DNA from: Sphaerisporangium viridialbum
GTDB lineage: Bacteria; Actinomycetota; Actinomycetes; Streptosporangiales; Streptosporangiaceae
Length of the DNA stretch: 64,000 nucleotides
NCBI RefSeq assembly: GCF_049674955.1
Contig: NZ_CP187232.1
Coordinates: 7,688,001-7,752,000 of the forward strand
Direction of reading: 5' to 3'
Below are positions 49,801 through 58,467 of the stretch, piece by piece. The stretch's first letter is position 1. The number at the start of each line of letters is the position of its first letter. The notes under the pieces were generated by a model. It did no database searches, was not told the origin of the DNA, and saw nothing but the letters and a program-made list of their open reading frames with translations. A program made the position numbers and the translations under genes.

Positions 49801-51493
49801 GCGCGAGGGCGACCCCACATGGCTGGCCGAGCTCGAGAGGGCCCGGCGCGCCATCCGGGTGCGGGTCGCCGGGGTCGAGCAGTGGGCGGCGATCGAGGAC
49901 GCCGCCAGGCTGCGCGACGCGCTCGGCGTCCCTCTGCCGATGGGCCTGCCGCACGCCTTCCTGGAGCCGGTGGCCGATCCGCTCGGCGATCTCCTCGCCC
50001 GGCATGCCCGCACACGCGGCCCGTTCCCCGCCACGACGGCCGCGGTCAGGTTCGGCCTCGGCGTCGCGGTGGTGGTGGACGCCCTGCGGCGGCTGGCCTC
50101 GTCGGGAAGGGTCGTGTCCGGCGAGTTCCGGCCGGGCGGCTGGGGTGAGGAGTGGTGCGACGCGGGGGTGCTCCGGCTGCTGCGACGCAGGTCGCTGGCC
50201 CGGCTCCGCAAGGAGGTCGAGCCGGTGCCTCCCGAGGCCCTGGGCGCGTTCTCCCCGGCGTGGCACGGCATCACCGAGGGCCGATCGGCCCGGGGCATGG
50301 ATGCTCTGGTGCACGCCATCGAGCAGTTGCAGGGCGCGGCCGTGCCGGCCTCCGCGCTGGAGACGCTGATCCTGCCGAGCAGGGTTCCGGGGTACGAGCC
50401 CTCCCTGCTCGACGAGCTGACCGCCTCGGGTGAGGTCGTGTGGGCCGGTCAGGGTTCGCTTCCCGGCGGTGACGGCTGGGTGGCGCTGTTCTTCGCCGAC
50501 ACCGCTCCGCTGCTGCTGCCTCCACCGGCCGAGATCACGATGACCCCACTGCACGAGAAGGTCCTCGCGGCGCTGAGCGGCGGCGGGGCGCTGTTCTTCC
50601 GCGACCTCGGCAACCGGGTCGGTTCGATGGACGACACCGCGCTCGCCGGCGTGCTGTGGGATCTCGTGTGGGCGGGGCGGGTGTCCGGCGACACGCTCGC
50701 GCCCCTGCGGGCGGCGCTCGGCTCCGGGCGGCCCGCGCACCGCGCGACGACGGCCCGCAGGCGCAGGGCCGTACTGCCCACCCGCTCAGGGCCTCCGACC
50801 GTGAGCGGCCGCTGGTGGCCGCTGCCCGAGCCCTCCGCCGACGCCACCCAGCGCGCCCACGCCCAGGCCGAGGTGCTGCTCGAACGGCACGGCGTGGTCA
50901 CCAAGGGCGCGGTGGCCGCAGAGCGTCTCACCGGAGGTTTCGCCACCGTCTATCCCGTGCTGCGGGCGTTCGAGGAGACCGGGCGGTGCCGTCGCGGCTA
51001 CTTCGTCGAGGGCCTGGGAGGCGCCCAGTTCGCGCTTCCCGGCGCCGTCGACCGCATGCGGGCCATCGCGTCGACGCTGTTCTCCGAGGTCGGCGGTCCC
51101 CGCCCGCGGAGCGGTGCCACGAGCGAGCGGCGCGCGGTGGTCCTCGCCGCGACCGACCCCGCCAACCCGTACGGGGCGGCCCTGCCGTGGCCCGCCCATC
51201 CGGGAGAGATCACGCACAAGCCGGGGCGCAAGGCGGGCGCGCTGGTGGTGCTGGTCGACGGCCGTCTGGTGCTCTATGTCGAGCGCGGCGGCAAGACGCT
51301 GCTGTCCTTCGCCGACGACGACCGGCTGCAGCCGGCGGTCGACGCGCTGGCGCTGGCCGTGCGCGACGGAGCCCTCGGGAAGCTGACGGTCGAGAAGGCC
51401 GACGGCACGGCGATCGTCAACTCCCCGCTGGCCTCCGCCCTGGAGGCCGCGGGCTTCCACCCCACCCCCCGCGGCCTACGCCTGCGCGCCTGA
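46820..51493 (+). CDS. lhr: Lhr-type ATP-dependent DNA/RNA helicase
   Basis: This 1557-aa superfamily-2 helicase has Walker A APTGSGKT (45-52), DEVH (~192-195), SATVRPVSEV, RecA2 motif HHGSVSKEERAQIEEALKSG and QRIGRAGH. A winged-helix and Lhr core beta-barrel follow, then a long C-terminal extension (~650 residues) containing repeated winged-helix-like units, as in long Lhr proteins. Roles in DNA repair are inferred from mycobacterial homologues. I use GTG 46820 (MTGSALDHFTS), which fits the family start; an ATG at 46781 is possible. There is a ~30-residue Arg/Lys/Gly insertion (~72-95) after motif I. Confidence 0.93.
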   Translation: MTGSALDHFTSVTRQWFTGAFAAPTAAQEGAWRSIARGDNTLVVAPTGSGKTLAAFLWSLDRLAAERTTTPEPAETRSSKAGRGQGKAGARGERPARQCRVVYVSPLKALAVDVERNLRAPLAGLKQTARRMGLPVPEISVAIRSGDTAAEDRRRFAADPADILITTPESLYLLLTSRARDALRGVETVIVDEVHAVAATKRGVHLALTLERLDALLARPAQRVGLSATVRPVSEVATFLGGARPTTVVQPPSEKVIEVRVIVPVEDMTELDGAPQQPALSGEGSGEGGGDGETPWSMEPPARRSIWPHVEEHLLDLIGAHRSTIVFANSRRLAERLCARLNELAFERMAPPADDPVTGDGLPPGACSPPALPPPAVVMAQAGSTKGAVPEIVRAHHGSVSKEERAQIEEALKSGRLPAVVATSSLELGIDMGSVDLVACVEAPPSVASGLQRIGRAGHQVGAVSRGVIFPKYRGDLVQTAVVSERMKSGEIEEMRYPRNPLDVLAQQIVAMCALDEWTVDELETLVRRAAPYATLPRSALEATLDMLAGRYPSEEFAELRPRIVWDRVTGRVTGRPGAQRLAVTNAGTIPDRGMFGVFLVGGDTRGGGRRVGELDEEMVYESRVGDVFVLGATSWRIEDITADRVLVSPAPGQPGKLPFWHGDAPGRPAELGRALGAFLRELSGGKTERLTEAGLDAFAVGNLLAYLAEQRAATGYVPDDRTLLVERFHDELGDWRVVIHTPYGARVHAPWALAIGRRLRERYDIDVQTMHSDDGIVLRIPDTLEGAPTDVAIFDADEIEQIVTEELGGSALFASRFRECAGRALLLPRRSPGRRSPLWQQRQRAANLLKVASKYGSFPVVLETMRECLQDVFDVPGLVQLMRDIGARRVRVVEVETDQASPFAASMLFAYVGAFMYEGDAPLAERRAQALALDTHLLAELLGEADLRELLDPDVVADTERELARLDRPLRDAEDLADLLRTHGPLQAEDVTVREGDPTWLAELERARRAIRVRVAGVEQWAAIEDAARLRDALGVPLPMGLPHAFLEPVADPLGDLLARHARTRGPFPATTAAVRFGLGVAVVVDALRRLASSGRVVSGEFRPGGWGEEWCDAGVLRLLRRRSLARLRKEVEPVPPEALGAFSPAWHGITEGRSARGMDALVHAIEQLQGAAVPASALETLILPSRVPGYEPSLLDELTASGEVVWAGQGSLPGGDGWVALFFADTAPLLLPPPAEITMTPLHEKVLAALSGGGALFFRDLGNRVGSMDDTALAGVLWDLVWAGRVSGDTLAPLRAALGSGRPAHRATTARRRRAVLPTRSGPPTVSGRWWPLPEPSADATQRAHAQAEVLLERHGVVTKGAVAAERLTGGFATVYPVLRAFEETGRCRRGYFVEGLGGAQFALPGAVDRMRAIASTLFSEVGGPRPRSGATSERRAVVLAATDPANPYGAALPWPAHPGEITHKPGRKAGALVVLVDGRLVLYVERGGKTLLSFADDDRLQPAVDALALAVRDGALGKLTVEKADGTAIVNSPLASALEAAGFHPTPRGLRLRA

Positions 51494-51564
51494 CCCGCCC
51501 GCCCAGCTGCACGGCCCGAACGGCTTCCCCGCTGCCCGTCCCGGGGTCGAAATGGCTTAGGGGG

Positions 51565-52239
51565 TCAGGTTAGGGGGCGGGGGCCGTAGAGGGCCGCCTC
51601 GGCGCCGGTGGTCATGGCCCAGTAGCGGTCGCCGTAGGACCAGTGCCACCATTCGGTCGGGTAGTTGACCAGTCCCGCGGCCTCAAGGGCGTCGCCGAGG
51701 ATCTTGCGGTGCTCACGCGCTTCGGCGGTGATGTTGAGCGCGGCGGTGTAGCAGGCGCCGTCGCTCTCCTCGGGGTTGGCGTTGACCGCCGTGCCCATGT
51801 CGAGCTCGACGCCGTCCTCGCCGGCGAGGGTCAGGTCGACCGCCGCGCCCGCCGTGTGCGGCGCGACCTCGATCGGGGAGACGTACCGGCTCGCCGCCGT
51901 GTGCAGCTCCTCGGGCGACATTTCGGGAAATGTCGCCCTGAGCTCGTCCTTGTACTCCTCGAAGTACTTCCGCTGAAGCGCCGGAGGCCGGTACCCCTCG
52001 ACCACCAGCAGCCGGTAGCCGTACGGGAGCCGCCGCTGCGCGTCCTTGAGCCGGGCTAGCAGGCCCGCACGGAGGTGAGCGTAGGAACCGTCGGGGTCCG
52101 CCAGCCTGCCGTCGACGGCCAGGACGCCGCGCACATCGGCCAGCGCCTCTCCGCTCTCCTCCACGGGAATGGAGGTCACCCGAGGGTCAGAAATCAGGAC
52201 GATGTTATGCATGACCAGCAAGTCTTCCACAAAAGACAT
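51565..52239 (-). CDS. VanX-like D-Ala-D-Ala dipeptidase (M15D)
   Basis: This 224-aa protein has LLVVEGYRPPALQRKYFEEY (Arg), HTAGAAVDLTL (zinc His and Asp), and EWWHWSYGDRYWA (catalytic Glu and second His): the M15D motif set. There is no signal peptide, so it is cytoplasmic. With no vanHA or sensor genes nearby, it is likelier a peptidoglycan-recycling dipeptidase than a resistance gene. The start may be 52239 or the ATG at 52212. It shares direction with the ROK gene 26 bp away. Confidence 0.85.
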   Translation of the reverse strand: MSFVEDLLVMHNIVLISDPRVTSIPVEESGEALADVRGVLAVDGRLADPDGSYAHLRAGLLARLKDAQRRLPYGYRLLVVEGYRPPALQRKYFEEYKDELRATFPEMSPEELHTAASRYVSPIEVAPHTAGAAVDLTLAGEDGVELDMGTAVNANPEESDGACYTAALNITAEAREHRKILGDALEAAGLVNYPTEWWHWSYGDRYWAMTTGAEAALYGPRPLT

Positions 52240-52265
52240 ACTCGGGAACCCCTAGAAAGATCTAC

Positions 52266-53528
52266 TCAGCCGTCCACCGTGCTCGCGAAGACCTCCTCAC
52301 GCGCCGGGCCGAGGGCGGCCATCACGGCTCCCCGCAGCACGGGGTTTCCCACGACTTCGGTCACGGTCACCCTGGGACGGCTCGGGCAGATCTGGGCCAC
52401 CGCCTCCTCGACCCGCCGCGCGAGCGCGAGGCCACCGGCCCGGCCCACGTCCCCGCTCAGCACGATCAGGCCCGGATCGAGCACGACCGTCACCGCGGCG
52501 ACCCCGATGGCGATCCGCCTCGCCAGCTCGTCGAGGAAGCCGTGGTGGCCGCCCTCGACGGCCGCACGGACGATCTCGGCACTCGAGCTCGGGGCGTAGG
52601 ACGGCCCTGCCGAAGGGCCCTCCGCCATCGTGGACGAACCGTCCGCCGTGAAGGACGGGGCCTCGTCGCGGGGAACGGCGGTGTGGGGGACGCCGTGGGC
52701 GGCGGCGAGCTCGGTGACCGCGGTGGTGCCGACGAGGCGCTGGAAGGAACCGGACTGCGGCTCGGTGACGTCGATGGGCAGGGGCTCGCCGGGCACGGGG
52801 AGCCAGCCGATCTCCCCCGCCCCTCCGGTGAAGCCCCGGTGCAGGCGTGAGCCGAGCATGACGCCGAGCCCCTGCCCCACCCCCGACCACACCAGGACGA
52901 AGTCATCGATGCCGCGCGCCGCCCCGTACGCGTGTTCGGCCAGCGCGGCGAGGTTCACATCGTTCTCGATCATGACAGAGGAGCCGAGCGTGGCGCGGAG
53001 GTCGGCGAGCACTCCCGCGTGCCAGTAGGGGAGGTCGAAGGAGAAGCGGACGTCGCCGGTCCGCGGATCGACCACGCCGCGGGTTCCGATGACCAACGCC
53101 CGCAGCCGGGACATGCTCACGTTCGCCGAGTCGCAGGCCCGCCGCACCGCGCTGTGCACGGTCTTCACGGGCTCGCCGGTCTCGCAGGGGTCCACGGTGA
53201 CCTCGGCGATCATCTCGCCGGTGATGTCCGCGACGCCGGCTGTGACGCTGCCGGGCAGCACCTCAAGGCCGGCGACGTAGGCGCTTGCGGGGACGACCGC
53301 GTAGAGCGCGGCGTTGGGGCCCCTGCCTCCCGGGCGCTCCCCCGATACGGCCACGAGCCCGCGCTCCTCGAGGCGTGCCAGCAGCTGGCCGGAGGTCACC
53401 TTGGACAGTCCCGTGTGTTCTCCCAGCTCGGCCCGGGTCAAGGGCCCTTCGGAGAGCAGGAGCTCCAGCGCCGCGCGGTCGTTGAGCTGACGCAGCAGCC
53501 GGGGTGTCCCGGGATGTCGTCTGGGCAT
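52266..53528 (-). CDS. ROK-family transcriptional regulator 1
   Basis: This 420-aa protein has a winged helix (~10-70: ALELLLSEGPLTRAELGEHT, SKVTSGQLLARLEERGLV) and a ROK sugar-kinase-like domain: VIGTRGVVDPRTGDV, SSVMIENDVNLAALAEHAYG and GAGEIGWLPVPGE. The zinc motif CxCGxxGCxE usual after GEIG is absent. It is paralogous to the ROK gene at 58468. Divergent from the importer, it probably represses it; the inducer is likely an amino-sugar. Confidence 0.9.
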   Translation of the reverse strand: MPRRHPGTPRLLRQLNDRAALELLLSEGPLTRAELGEHTGLSKVTSGQLLARLEERGLVAVSGERPGGRGPNAALYAVVPASAYVAGLEVLPGSVTAGVADITGEMIAEVTVDPCETGEPVKTVHSAVRRACDSANVSMSRLRALVIGTRGVVDPRTGDVRFSFDLPYWHAGVLADLRATLGSSVMIENDVNLAALAEHAYGAARGIDDFVLVWSGVGQGLGVMLGSRLHRGFTGGAGEIGWLPVPGEPLPIDVTEPQSGSFQRLVGTTAVTELAAAHGVPHTAVPRDEAPSFTADGSSTMAEGPSAGPSYAPSSSAEIVRAAVEGGHHGFLDELARRIAIGVAAVTVVLDPGLIVLSGDVGRAGGLALARRVEEAVAQICPSRPRVTVTEVVGNPVLRGAVMAALGPAREEVFASTVDG

Positions 53529-53579
53529 GGGGTCGGGCCCCTCTCGTCACGATCCGCTAACGGGCGTTTCTTTTAAGAA

Positions 53580-53600
53580 AGTTTCTTGTTAGTTTAGCGG
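53580..53600 (+). promoter_or_regulatory. ROK operator candidate upstream of the importer
   Basis: AGTTTCTTGTTAGTTTAGCGG matches 17 of 21 positions of a motif upstream of the second ROK gene (59725-59745). It overlaps AAGAAA-G-TTTCTT, a perfect dyad at 53575-53587. ROK regulators bind such AT-rich TTAGTTTA-type sites. Confidence 0.6.
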
Positions 53601-53743
53601 CAGTCAGCCCGCAGGCAAGCGATCAGGCCTCGGGATGTCGCAGCGCGGAGCACGAGGATGGCGCTTTCGCAGGTGCACGGCCCCTGAATGCACCTTTCGA
53701 TGAGCGCGAGCCCGACGCGAAGCCGGGAAGGGAGAACCCAAAC

Positions 53744-55078
53744 GTGAAGTTCGGAAAGATCGCCGCCGCGACGGCCACGACCGCCGCTCTTGCCATTGGT
53801 GTCAGCGCGTGTGGAGGCGGCGAGCCCGCCAAGCCGGCGGAACCCCAGGCGTCAGCAGCCGCCTCTGGTCCCAAGTACGCGGGTCAGACGCTGAACGTAT
53901 GGCGGCTCGGTGCCCCCAATGACGTGCAGAACAAGTACATGGGCGACCTTGACGCCAAGTTCAAGGAGCAGACCGGCGCCGAGGTCAACGTCCAGTGGAT
54001 CCCGTGGCCGGACGCCCAGAAGAAGTGGACCGCCGCGCTCGCGGGCGGAGAGGGCCCGGACGTCACCGAGTTCGGCAACGACCAGGTGGCCGCCTGGGTG
54101 TCCCAGGACGCCCTCACCGATATCAGCGATCTGGTCAAGTCCAGCCCCGACTTCCAGGAGATCCCGCAGAACCTGTGGGGCTACGAGACCATCGACGGCA
54201 AGGTCTACGCGGCACCGTGGGGCGGCGGCACCCGCGCCGTCCTCTACCGCAAGGACTGGTTCAAGAGCCTCGGCATCGAGGTGCCCAAGACCTGGGAGGA
54301 CCTCGTCGCCGCGGGCAAGAAGATCGTCGAGAAGAAGGGCAAGGACGTCGACGGCTTCGCCTTCAACGGCGGCTCCGACGCCAACATGTCGCTCTCGCCG
54401 TTCGTATGGTCGGCGGGTGGCGACTTCGCCGCCTTCGAGGGAGGCAAGTGGGTCGGCAAGCTGACCGACCCGGCCTTCAAGGAGGGCTTCCAGTTCTACA
54501 CCGACCTGGTCACCAAGGACGGCATCTCGGGCAAGTCCCGCCTCAGCCAGAACTCGGTGGACATCAGCCAGCGCTTCGCCGCCGGCAAGGTCGGCATGTA
54601 CGTCACCGGCGGCTGGGACATCGCCACCATCAAGGAGCAGAGCAAGGGCAAGGTGGCCGAGGACCAGATGGCCTTCTTCTCGCTCCCGAACAAGGAGGGC
54701 AGCGGCCCGGCCCCGGCCTTCCAGGGTGGCAACGACATCGCCATCTGGAAGGACGCCAAGAGCCCCGAGCTCGCCGCCGAGTACCTCAAGCTGGCCGCGG
54801 GCAAGGAGTTCGGCACCCGGTACGCCAAGGAGGGCGGCCTGCTCCCGCTCTACCCGGACGCTCTGGCGGAGTTCGCCAGCGACCCGGTGCAGGCGCCGTT
54901 CGCGGAGACCTTCAAGGTCGCCAAGGGCTTCCCCGCCAGCCCGAACTGGGCCGAGGCGAACGACACCAAGGCCGTCCTGCAGAACGCGGCCCGTTCCGTC
55001 ATCGAGGGTAAGAAGGACGCGGACACGGCCCTCGCGGACGCGAACAAGGAACTCGAGACCATCCTGAACCAGCAGTAA
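53744..55078 (+). CDS. Sugar ABC transporter substrate-binding lipoprotein
   Basis: This 444-aa protein has a signal peptide and lipobox SACGG (Cys23). The SBP_bac_1 fold is clear: LNVWRLGAPNDVQNKY, DVTEFGNDQVAAWVSQDAL, YAAPWGGGTRAVLYRKDWF and FAAGKVGMYVTGGWDIATI. The neighbours (GH3 hexosaminidase-like enzyme and ROK regulators) suggest an amino-sugar such as GlcNAc or chitobiose. GTG start at 53744 with GGGAAGGGAG upstream. Confidence 0.9.
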   Translation: MKFGKIAAATATTAALAIGVSACGGGEPAKPAEPQASAAASGPKYAGQTLNVWRLGAPNDVQNKYMGDLDAKFKEQTGAEVNVQWIPWPDAQKKWTAALAGGEGPDVTEFGNDQVAAWVSQDALTDISDLVKSSPDFQEIPQNLWGYETIDGKVYAAPWGGGTRAVLYRKDWFKSLGIEVPKTWEDLVAAGKKIVEKKGKDVDGFAFNGGSDANMSLSPFVWSAGGDFAAFEGGKWVGKLTDPAFKEGFQFYTDLVTKDGISGKSRLSQNSVDISQRFAAGKVGMYVTGGWDIATIKEQSKGKVAEDQMAFFSLPNKEGSGPAPAFQGGNDIAIWKDAKSPELAAEYLKLAAGKEFGTRYAKEGGLLPLYPDALAEFASDPVQAPFAETFKVAKGFPASPNWAEANDTKAVLQNAARSVIEGKKDADTALADANKELETILNQQ

Positions 55079-55080
55079 CC

Positions 55081-56097
55081 ATGGCGCAGACGTCAACTGT
55101 CGCCCGGGGCGGAGGCAAGTCCTCCGCCCCGGCGCGGCGCCGGTCGCACCGGCCTCCGCGCCGGTCCAGCGGGCTTCCCGCCTGGGTCGTGCCCTACGCG
55201 CTGCTCCTGCCGGGCCTCCTGGTCATCGCGGTCCTGCTGCTCTACCCGCTGTACCAGATGGTCGACATGTCCTTCCACAAGGTGGGACTCCGGCAGATCA
55301 GGCCCAACCCGCAGCCCGCCGAATTCCTCGGCATGGACAACTACACACAGGTCTTCCAGTCGGACCTGTTCTGGACCTCGCTGCGCAACACCGTGATGTT
55401 CGCCCTGATCACCGTCGCCCTGACGCTCGTCGGCGGCACCCTGGTCGGGCTCCTGCTCCACAAGCTGGGCAAGAAGATGTCGACCTTCGTCATCGTCGGC
55501 ATCATGGCCGCCTGGGCCACCCCGCCCACCGCGACGGCGATCATCTGGAAGTGGCTGTTCGACGCCGACGCGGGCGTGGTCAACTGGGCGCTCAACCTGC
55601 TGCCCGACTGGCTCTCCAGCCTGGTGTTCGGACGGGCCGACTGGTCGGGCCAGCCCTGGCTCAACGATCCCACCACCATCTACCTGGTGCTGATCATCGC
55701 GGTGGTCTGGGCGTCGTTCCCGTTCATCGCGGTGTCGGTGCTGGCGGGTCTCAAGAGCATCCCGTCGGAGCTGTACGAGGCGGCCAGGGTGGACGGCTCG
55801 ACGCCCACCAGGACTTTCAGGAAGATCACCTTCCCTCTTCTGAAGCCGGTGTTCTCCGTCCTGCTGGTGCTCTCCGTCATCTGGGACTTCAAGGTCTTCA
55901 CCCAGCTGTACGTGCTGGCGGGCGGCACCACCAACCGTGACTCGTTCAACCTGTCGCTCTGGGCGTACACCGAGGCGTTCAGCGCGCCGCCCAAGATGGG
56001 CTTCGGCGCCGCGATCGCCGTCATCCTCACGGTGATCATGCTGCTGATCACCGCCGTATATGTCCGGCAAATCGTGAAAACGGAGGACGTGCGGTGA
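55081..56097 (+). CDS. Sugar ABC transporter permease (MalF-type)
   Basis: This 338-aa permease has six TM helices after an Arg-rich N-terminus. The EAA loop is LYEAARVDGSTPTRTFRKIT. FTMPLL-type end: VKTEDVR. It starts 2 bp after the binding-protein stop. The second permease begins in a GTGA overlap with its stop. No ATPase gene is present in this operon; a shared MsiK-type ATPase encoded elsewhere is the usual arrangement. Confidence 0.9.
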   Translation: MAQTSTVARGGGKSSAPARRRSHRPPRRSSGLPAWVVPYALLLPGLLVIAVLLLYPLYQMVDMSFHKVGLRQIRPNPQPAEFLGMDNYTQVFQSDLFWTSLRNTVMFALITVALTLVGGTLVGLLLHKLGKKMSTFVIVGIMAAWATPPTATAIIWKWLFDADAGVVNWALNLLPDWLSSLVFGRADWSGQPWLNDPTTIYLVLIIAVVWASFPFIAVSVLAGLKSIPSELYEAARVDGSTPTRTFRKITFPLLKPVFSVLLVLSVIWDFKVFTQLYVLAGGTTNRDSFNLSLWAYTEAFSAPPKMGFGAAIAVILTVIMLLITAVYVRQIVKTEDVR

Positions 56098-56945
56098 ACC
56101 CGCGATCCGTCAAGCAGCTCAAGCAGTACGGGCTGAACGCGGCCGGCGTCGTCGTGTTCCTGTTCGCCGTCTTTCCCGTCTACTGGATGGTCGCGACCGC
56201 GTTCAAGCCCAACGACGAGATCTTCACCACGCGGTTCATCCCGTTTCCGCTGTCGCCGACCTTCGACCACGTGTCGCGGGTGCTCACCAAGGGCGTCGCG
56301 GGGCACTCCATCTGGCAGTACCTGTTGAACAGCGCGATCGTCGCCGTGGGCACCGTGCTCATCGGCTCGGTCTTCGCGCTACTCGCCGCCACCGCGGTCG
56401 CGCGCTTCAGGTTCCGGTTCCGCACGAGCTTCCTGATCCTGCTGCTGATCGTGCAGATGGTGCCCGCCGAGGCGCTGCTGATCCCGCTGTTCCTCATGGT
56501 GAAGCGGCTGGGGCTGTACGACGAGCTCCTCGGCCTGATCATCGTCAACGTGGGGTTCACGCTCCCCTTCGCGATCTGGATGCTGCGGACCTTCGTGGCC
56601 GCCGTGCCCAAGGAACTGGAGGAGGCGGCCTCGATCGACGGCGCCAGCCGGTTCATCACGTTCTGGAAGGTACTGTTCCCCCTGGTGGCACCGGGGCTGG
56701 TGGCGACGAGCATCTTCTCGTTCATCACCGCCTGGAACGAGTTCGTCTTCGCGCTGACGCTGATCAACGACCAGGGCTCGTACACGATGCCCGTGGCGTT
56801 GCAGTTCTTCACCGGACAGCGGTCCACGGACTGGGGCGGCATCATGGCCGCCTCGACGCTGATGACCATCCCGGTCATCGCGTTCTTCCTGCTGGTGCAG
56901 CGGCGCATGGTCTCGGGCCTGGTCGCCGGCGCCGTGAAAGGCTGA
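56094..56945 (+). CDS. Sugar ABC transporter permease (MalG-type)
   Basis: This 283-aa permease has six TM helices, an EAA loop ELEEAASIDGASRFITFWKV and a MalG-type C-terminus (QRRMVSGLVAGAVKG). The GTG start overlaps the previous stop by 4 nt (GTGA). The importer lacks its own ATPase, as is common in actinobacterial carbohydrate importers. Confidence 0.9.
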   Translation: MNPRSVKQLKQYGLNAAGVVVFLFAVFPVYWMVATAFKPNDEIFTTRFIPFPLSPTFDHVSRVLTKGVAGHSIWQYLLNSAIVAVGTVLIGSVFALLAATAVARFRFRFRTSFLILLLIVQMVPAEALLIPLFLMVKRLGLYDELLGLIIVNVGFTLPFAIWMLRTFVAAVPKELEEAASIDGASRFITFWKVLFPLVAPGLVATSIFSFITAWNEFVFALTLINDQGSYTMPVALQFFTGQRSTDWGGIMAASTLMTIPVIAFFLLVQRRMVSGLVAGAVKG

Positions 56946-56990
56946 ACACCCCAGCCTTCCCAACTCTGAGCTAAGGAGTCGAGTACTGCC

Positions 56991-58445
56991 ATGTCTGAGT
57001 TCTCCGTGGGCGATGGCGATCGGGGGCTGCACCGTCTCGCGGCCGGCACGCTGCTCGTGGCCTTCCCCGGCACCACCGCCCCCGACTGGATCCTCCACGA
57101 CCTGGAGGACGGTCTGGGCGGGGTCACGCTCTTCGGCTTCAACGTCGCGGGGGCCGAGCGGCTGGCGGCTCTCACCGCGCGGCTGCGGAGCGCCGGCGAC
57201 CCGGTCATCAGCCTGGACGAGGAAGGCGGGGACGTCACCCGGCTCGCCTACCACGTCGGCAGCCCGTACCCGGGCAACGCGGCCCTCGGCGCCGTGGACG
57301 ACATCGAGCTGACCCGCAGGGTCTACCGCTCGATCGGCGACGACCTGGCCCGCTGCGGCGTCAACCTCGACATGGCGCCCGACGCGGACGTCAACACCGC
57401 CGACGACAACCCCGTCATCGGCACCCGGTCGTTCGGCTCCGACACGGCCCTGGTCGCCCGGCACACCGTGGCGGCCGTCTCGGGGCTGCAGGACGCCGGA
57501 GTGGCGGCCTGCGTCAAGCACTTCCCTGGGCACGGCGCCACCCGGCAGGACTCCCACCTGGAGATCCCCGTGGTGGACGTCTCCCGCGAGGTGCTGTGGG
57601 ACCGCGAGCTCGTCCCCTTCCGCGCCGCCATCGAGGCCGGCACCAAGTCGATCATGACCGCGCACGTGCGGGTCCCGTTCCTGACCGGTACGGCTCCCGC
57701 CACCCTGTCGCCCGCGGCGCTGACCGAGCTGCTCAGGGGTGAGCTCGGTTATGACGGCGTGGTGATCTCCGACGCCCTCGACATGCACGCGATCACCGAG
57801 AGCGTGGGGCTCGGAGGCGGCGCGGTGCTCTCGCTGGCCGCCGGGTCGGACCTGCTCTGCCTCGGGCCCCTGCCCACCCGGGAGCAGATCCAGCAGATCA
57901 AGTCCGAGATCGTGGCCGCCGTGCGCGACGGGCGGCTTACGCTCGCCCGCCTGGAGGAGGCCGCCGAGCGCGTGGCACGGCTGCGCGGCTGGTTCGGAAG
58001 GCCGCGCGAGGAGGCCAGGGACGGCAACGTGATCGGCCTCACCGCCGCGCGCCGGGCGGTCAGCCTGTCCGGCACGGCGACCCCGCTGATCGACCCGTTC
58101 GTCGTCGAGGTGGACACCCCACCGACGATCGCGGTCGGGGACGTGCCGTGGGGGTTCGCCCCGTGGCTCCCGGACGCCGAGATCGCGCGGGTCAAGCCCG
58201 ACACCGCGGACGCGGCCGGGCTGCTGCAGCGTGCCCTGGGCCGCTCGCTGGTGATCGTCGTGAAGGACGCCCACCGCCACCGTGCGAGCCAGGACATCGT
58301 GTCGGCGCTGCTGGCCGGGCGGCCGGACGCAACGGTGGTCGAGATGGGCCTGCCCATCTGGCGCCCCTCCGCGGGCGCCTACATCGCGACGTACGGCGCC
58401 GCCCGCGCCAACGCCCAGGCGGCGGCGGAGCTCCTCACCGCCTGA
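56991..58445 (+). CDS. Glycoside hydrolase family 3, beta-N-acetylhexosaminidase (NagZ-like)
   Basis: This 484-aa GH3 enzyme has SLDEEGGDVTRL, LDMAPDADVNT, KHFPGHGATRQDSHLEIP with the His/Asp pair of NagZ-type enzymes (Asp187, His189), and GVVISDALDMHAI with the nucleophile Asp. No signal peptide is seen, so it would act on imported saccharides. A C-terminal ~110 residues form a second alpha/beta domain (GH3_C-like). AAGGAG lies 12 nt before the ATG, slightly far. It ends the importer operon. Confidence 0.9.
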   Translation: MSEFSVGDGDRGLHRLAAGTLLVAFPGTTAPDWILHDLEDGLGGVTLFGFNVAGAERLAALTARLRSAGDPVISLDEEGGDVTRLAYHVGSPYPGNAALGAVDDIELTRRVYRSIGDDLARCGVNLDMAPDADVNTADDNPVIGTRSFGSDTALVARHTVAAVSGLQDAGVAACVKHFPGHGATRQDSHLEIPVVDVSREVLWDRELVPFRAAIEAGTKSIMTAHVRVPFLTGTAPATLSPAALTELLRGELGYDGVVISDALDMHAITESVGLGGGAVLSLAAGSDLLCLGPLPTREQIQQIKSEIVAAVRDGRLTLARLEEAAERVARLRGWFGRPREEARDGNVIGLTAARRAVSLSGTATPLIDPFVVEVDTPPTIAVGDVPWGFAPWLPDAEIARVKPDTADAAGLLQRALGRSLVIVVKDAHRHRASQDIVSALLAGRPDATVVEMGLPIWRPSAGAYIATYGAARANAQAAAELLTA

Positions 58446-58467
58446 CGACGCCGGAAGGCCGGGCCCG

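Noticed and set aside
51565..52239. Vancomycin-resistance determinant
   Set aside because: VanX-like motifs are present, but no vanH, vanA, vanR or vanS companion is in the window.
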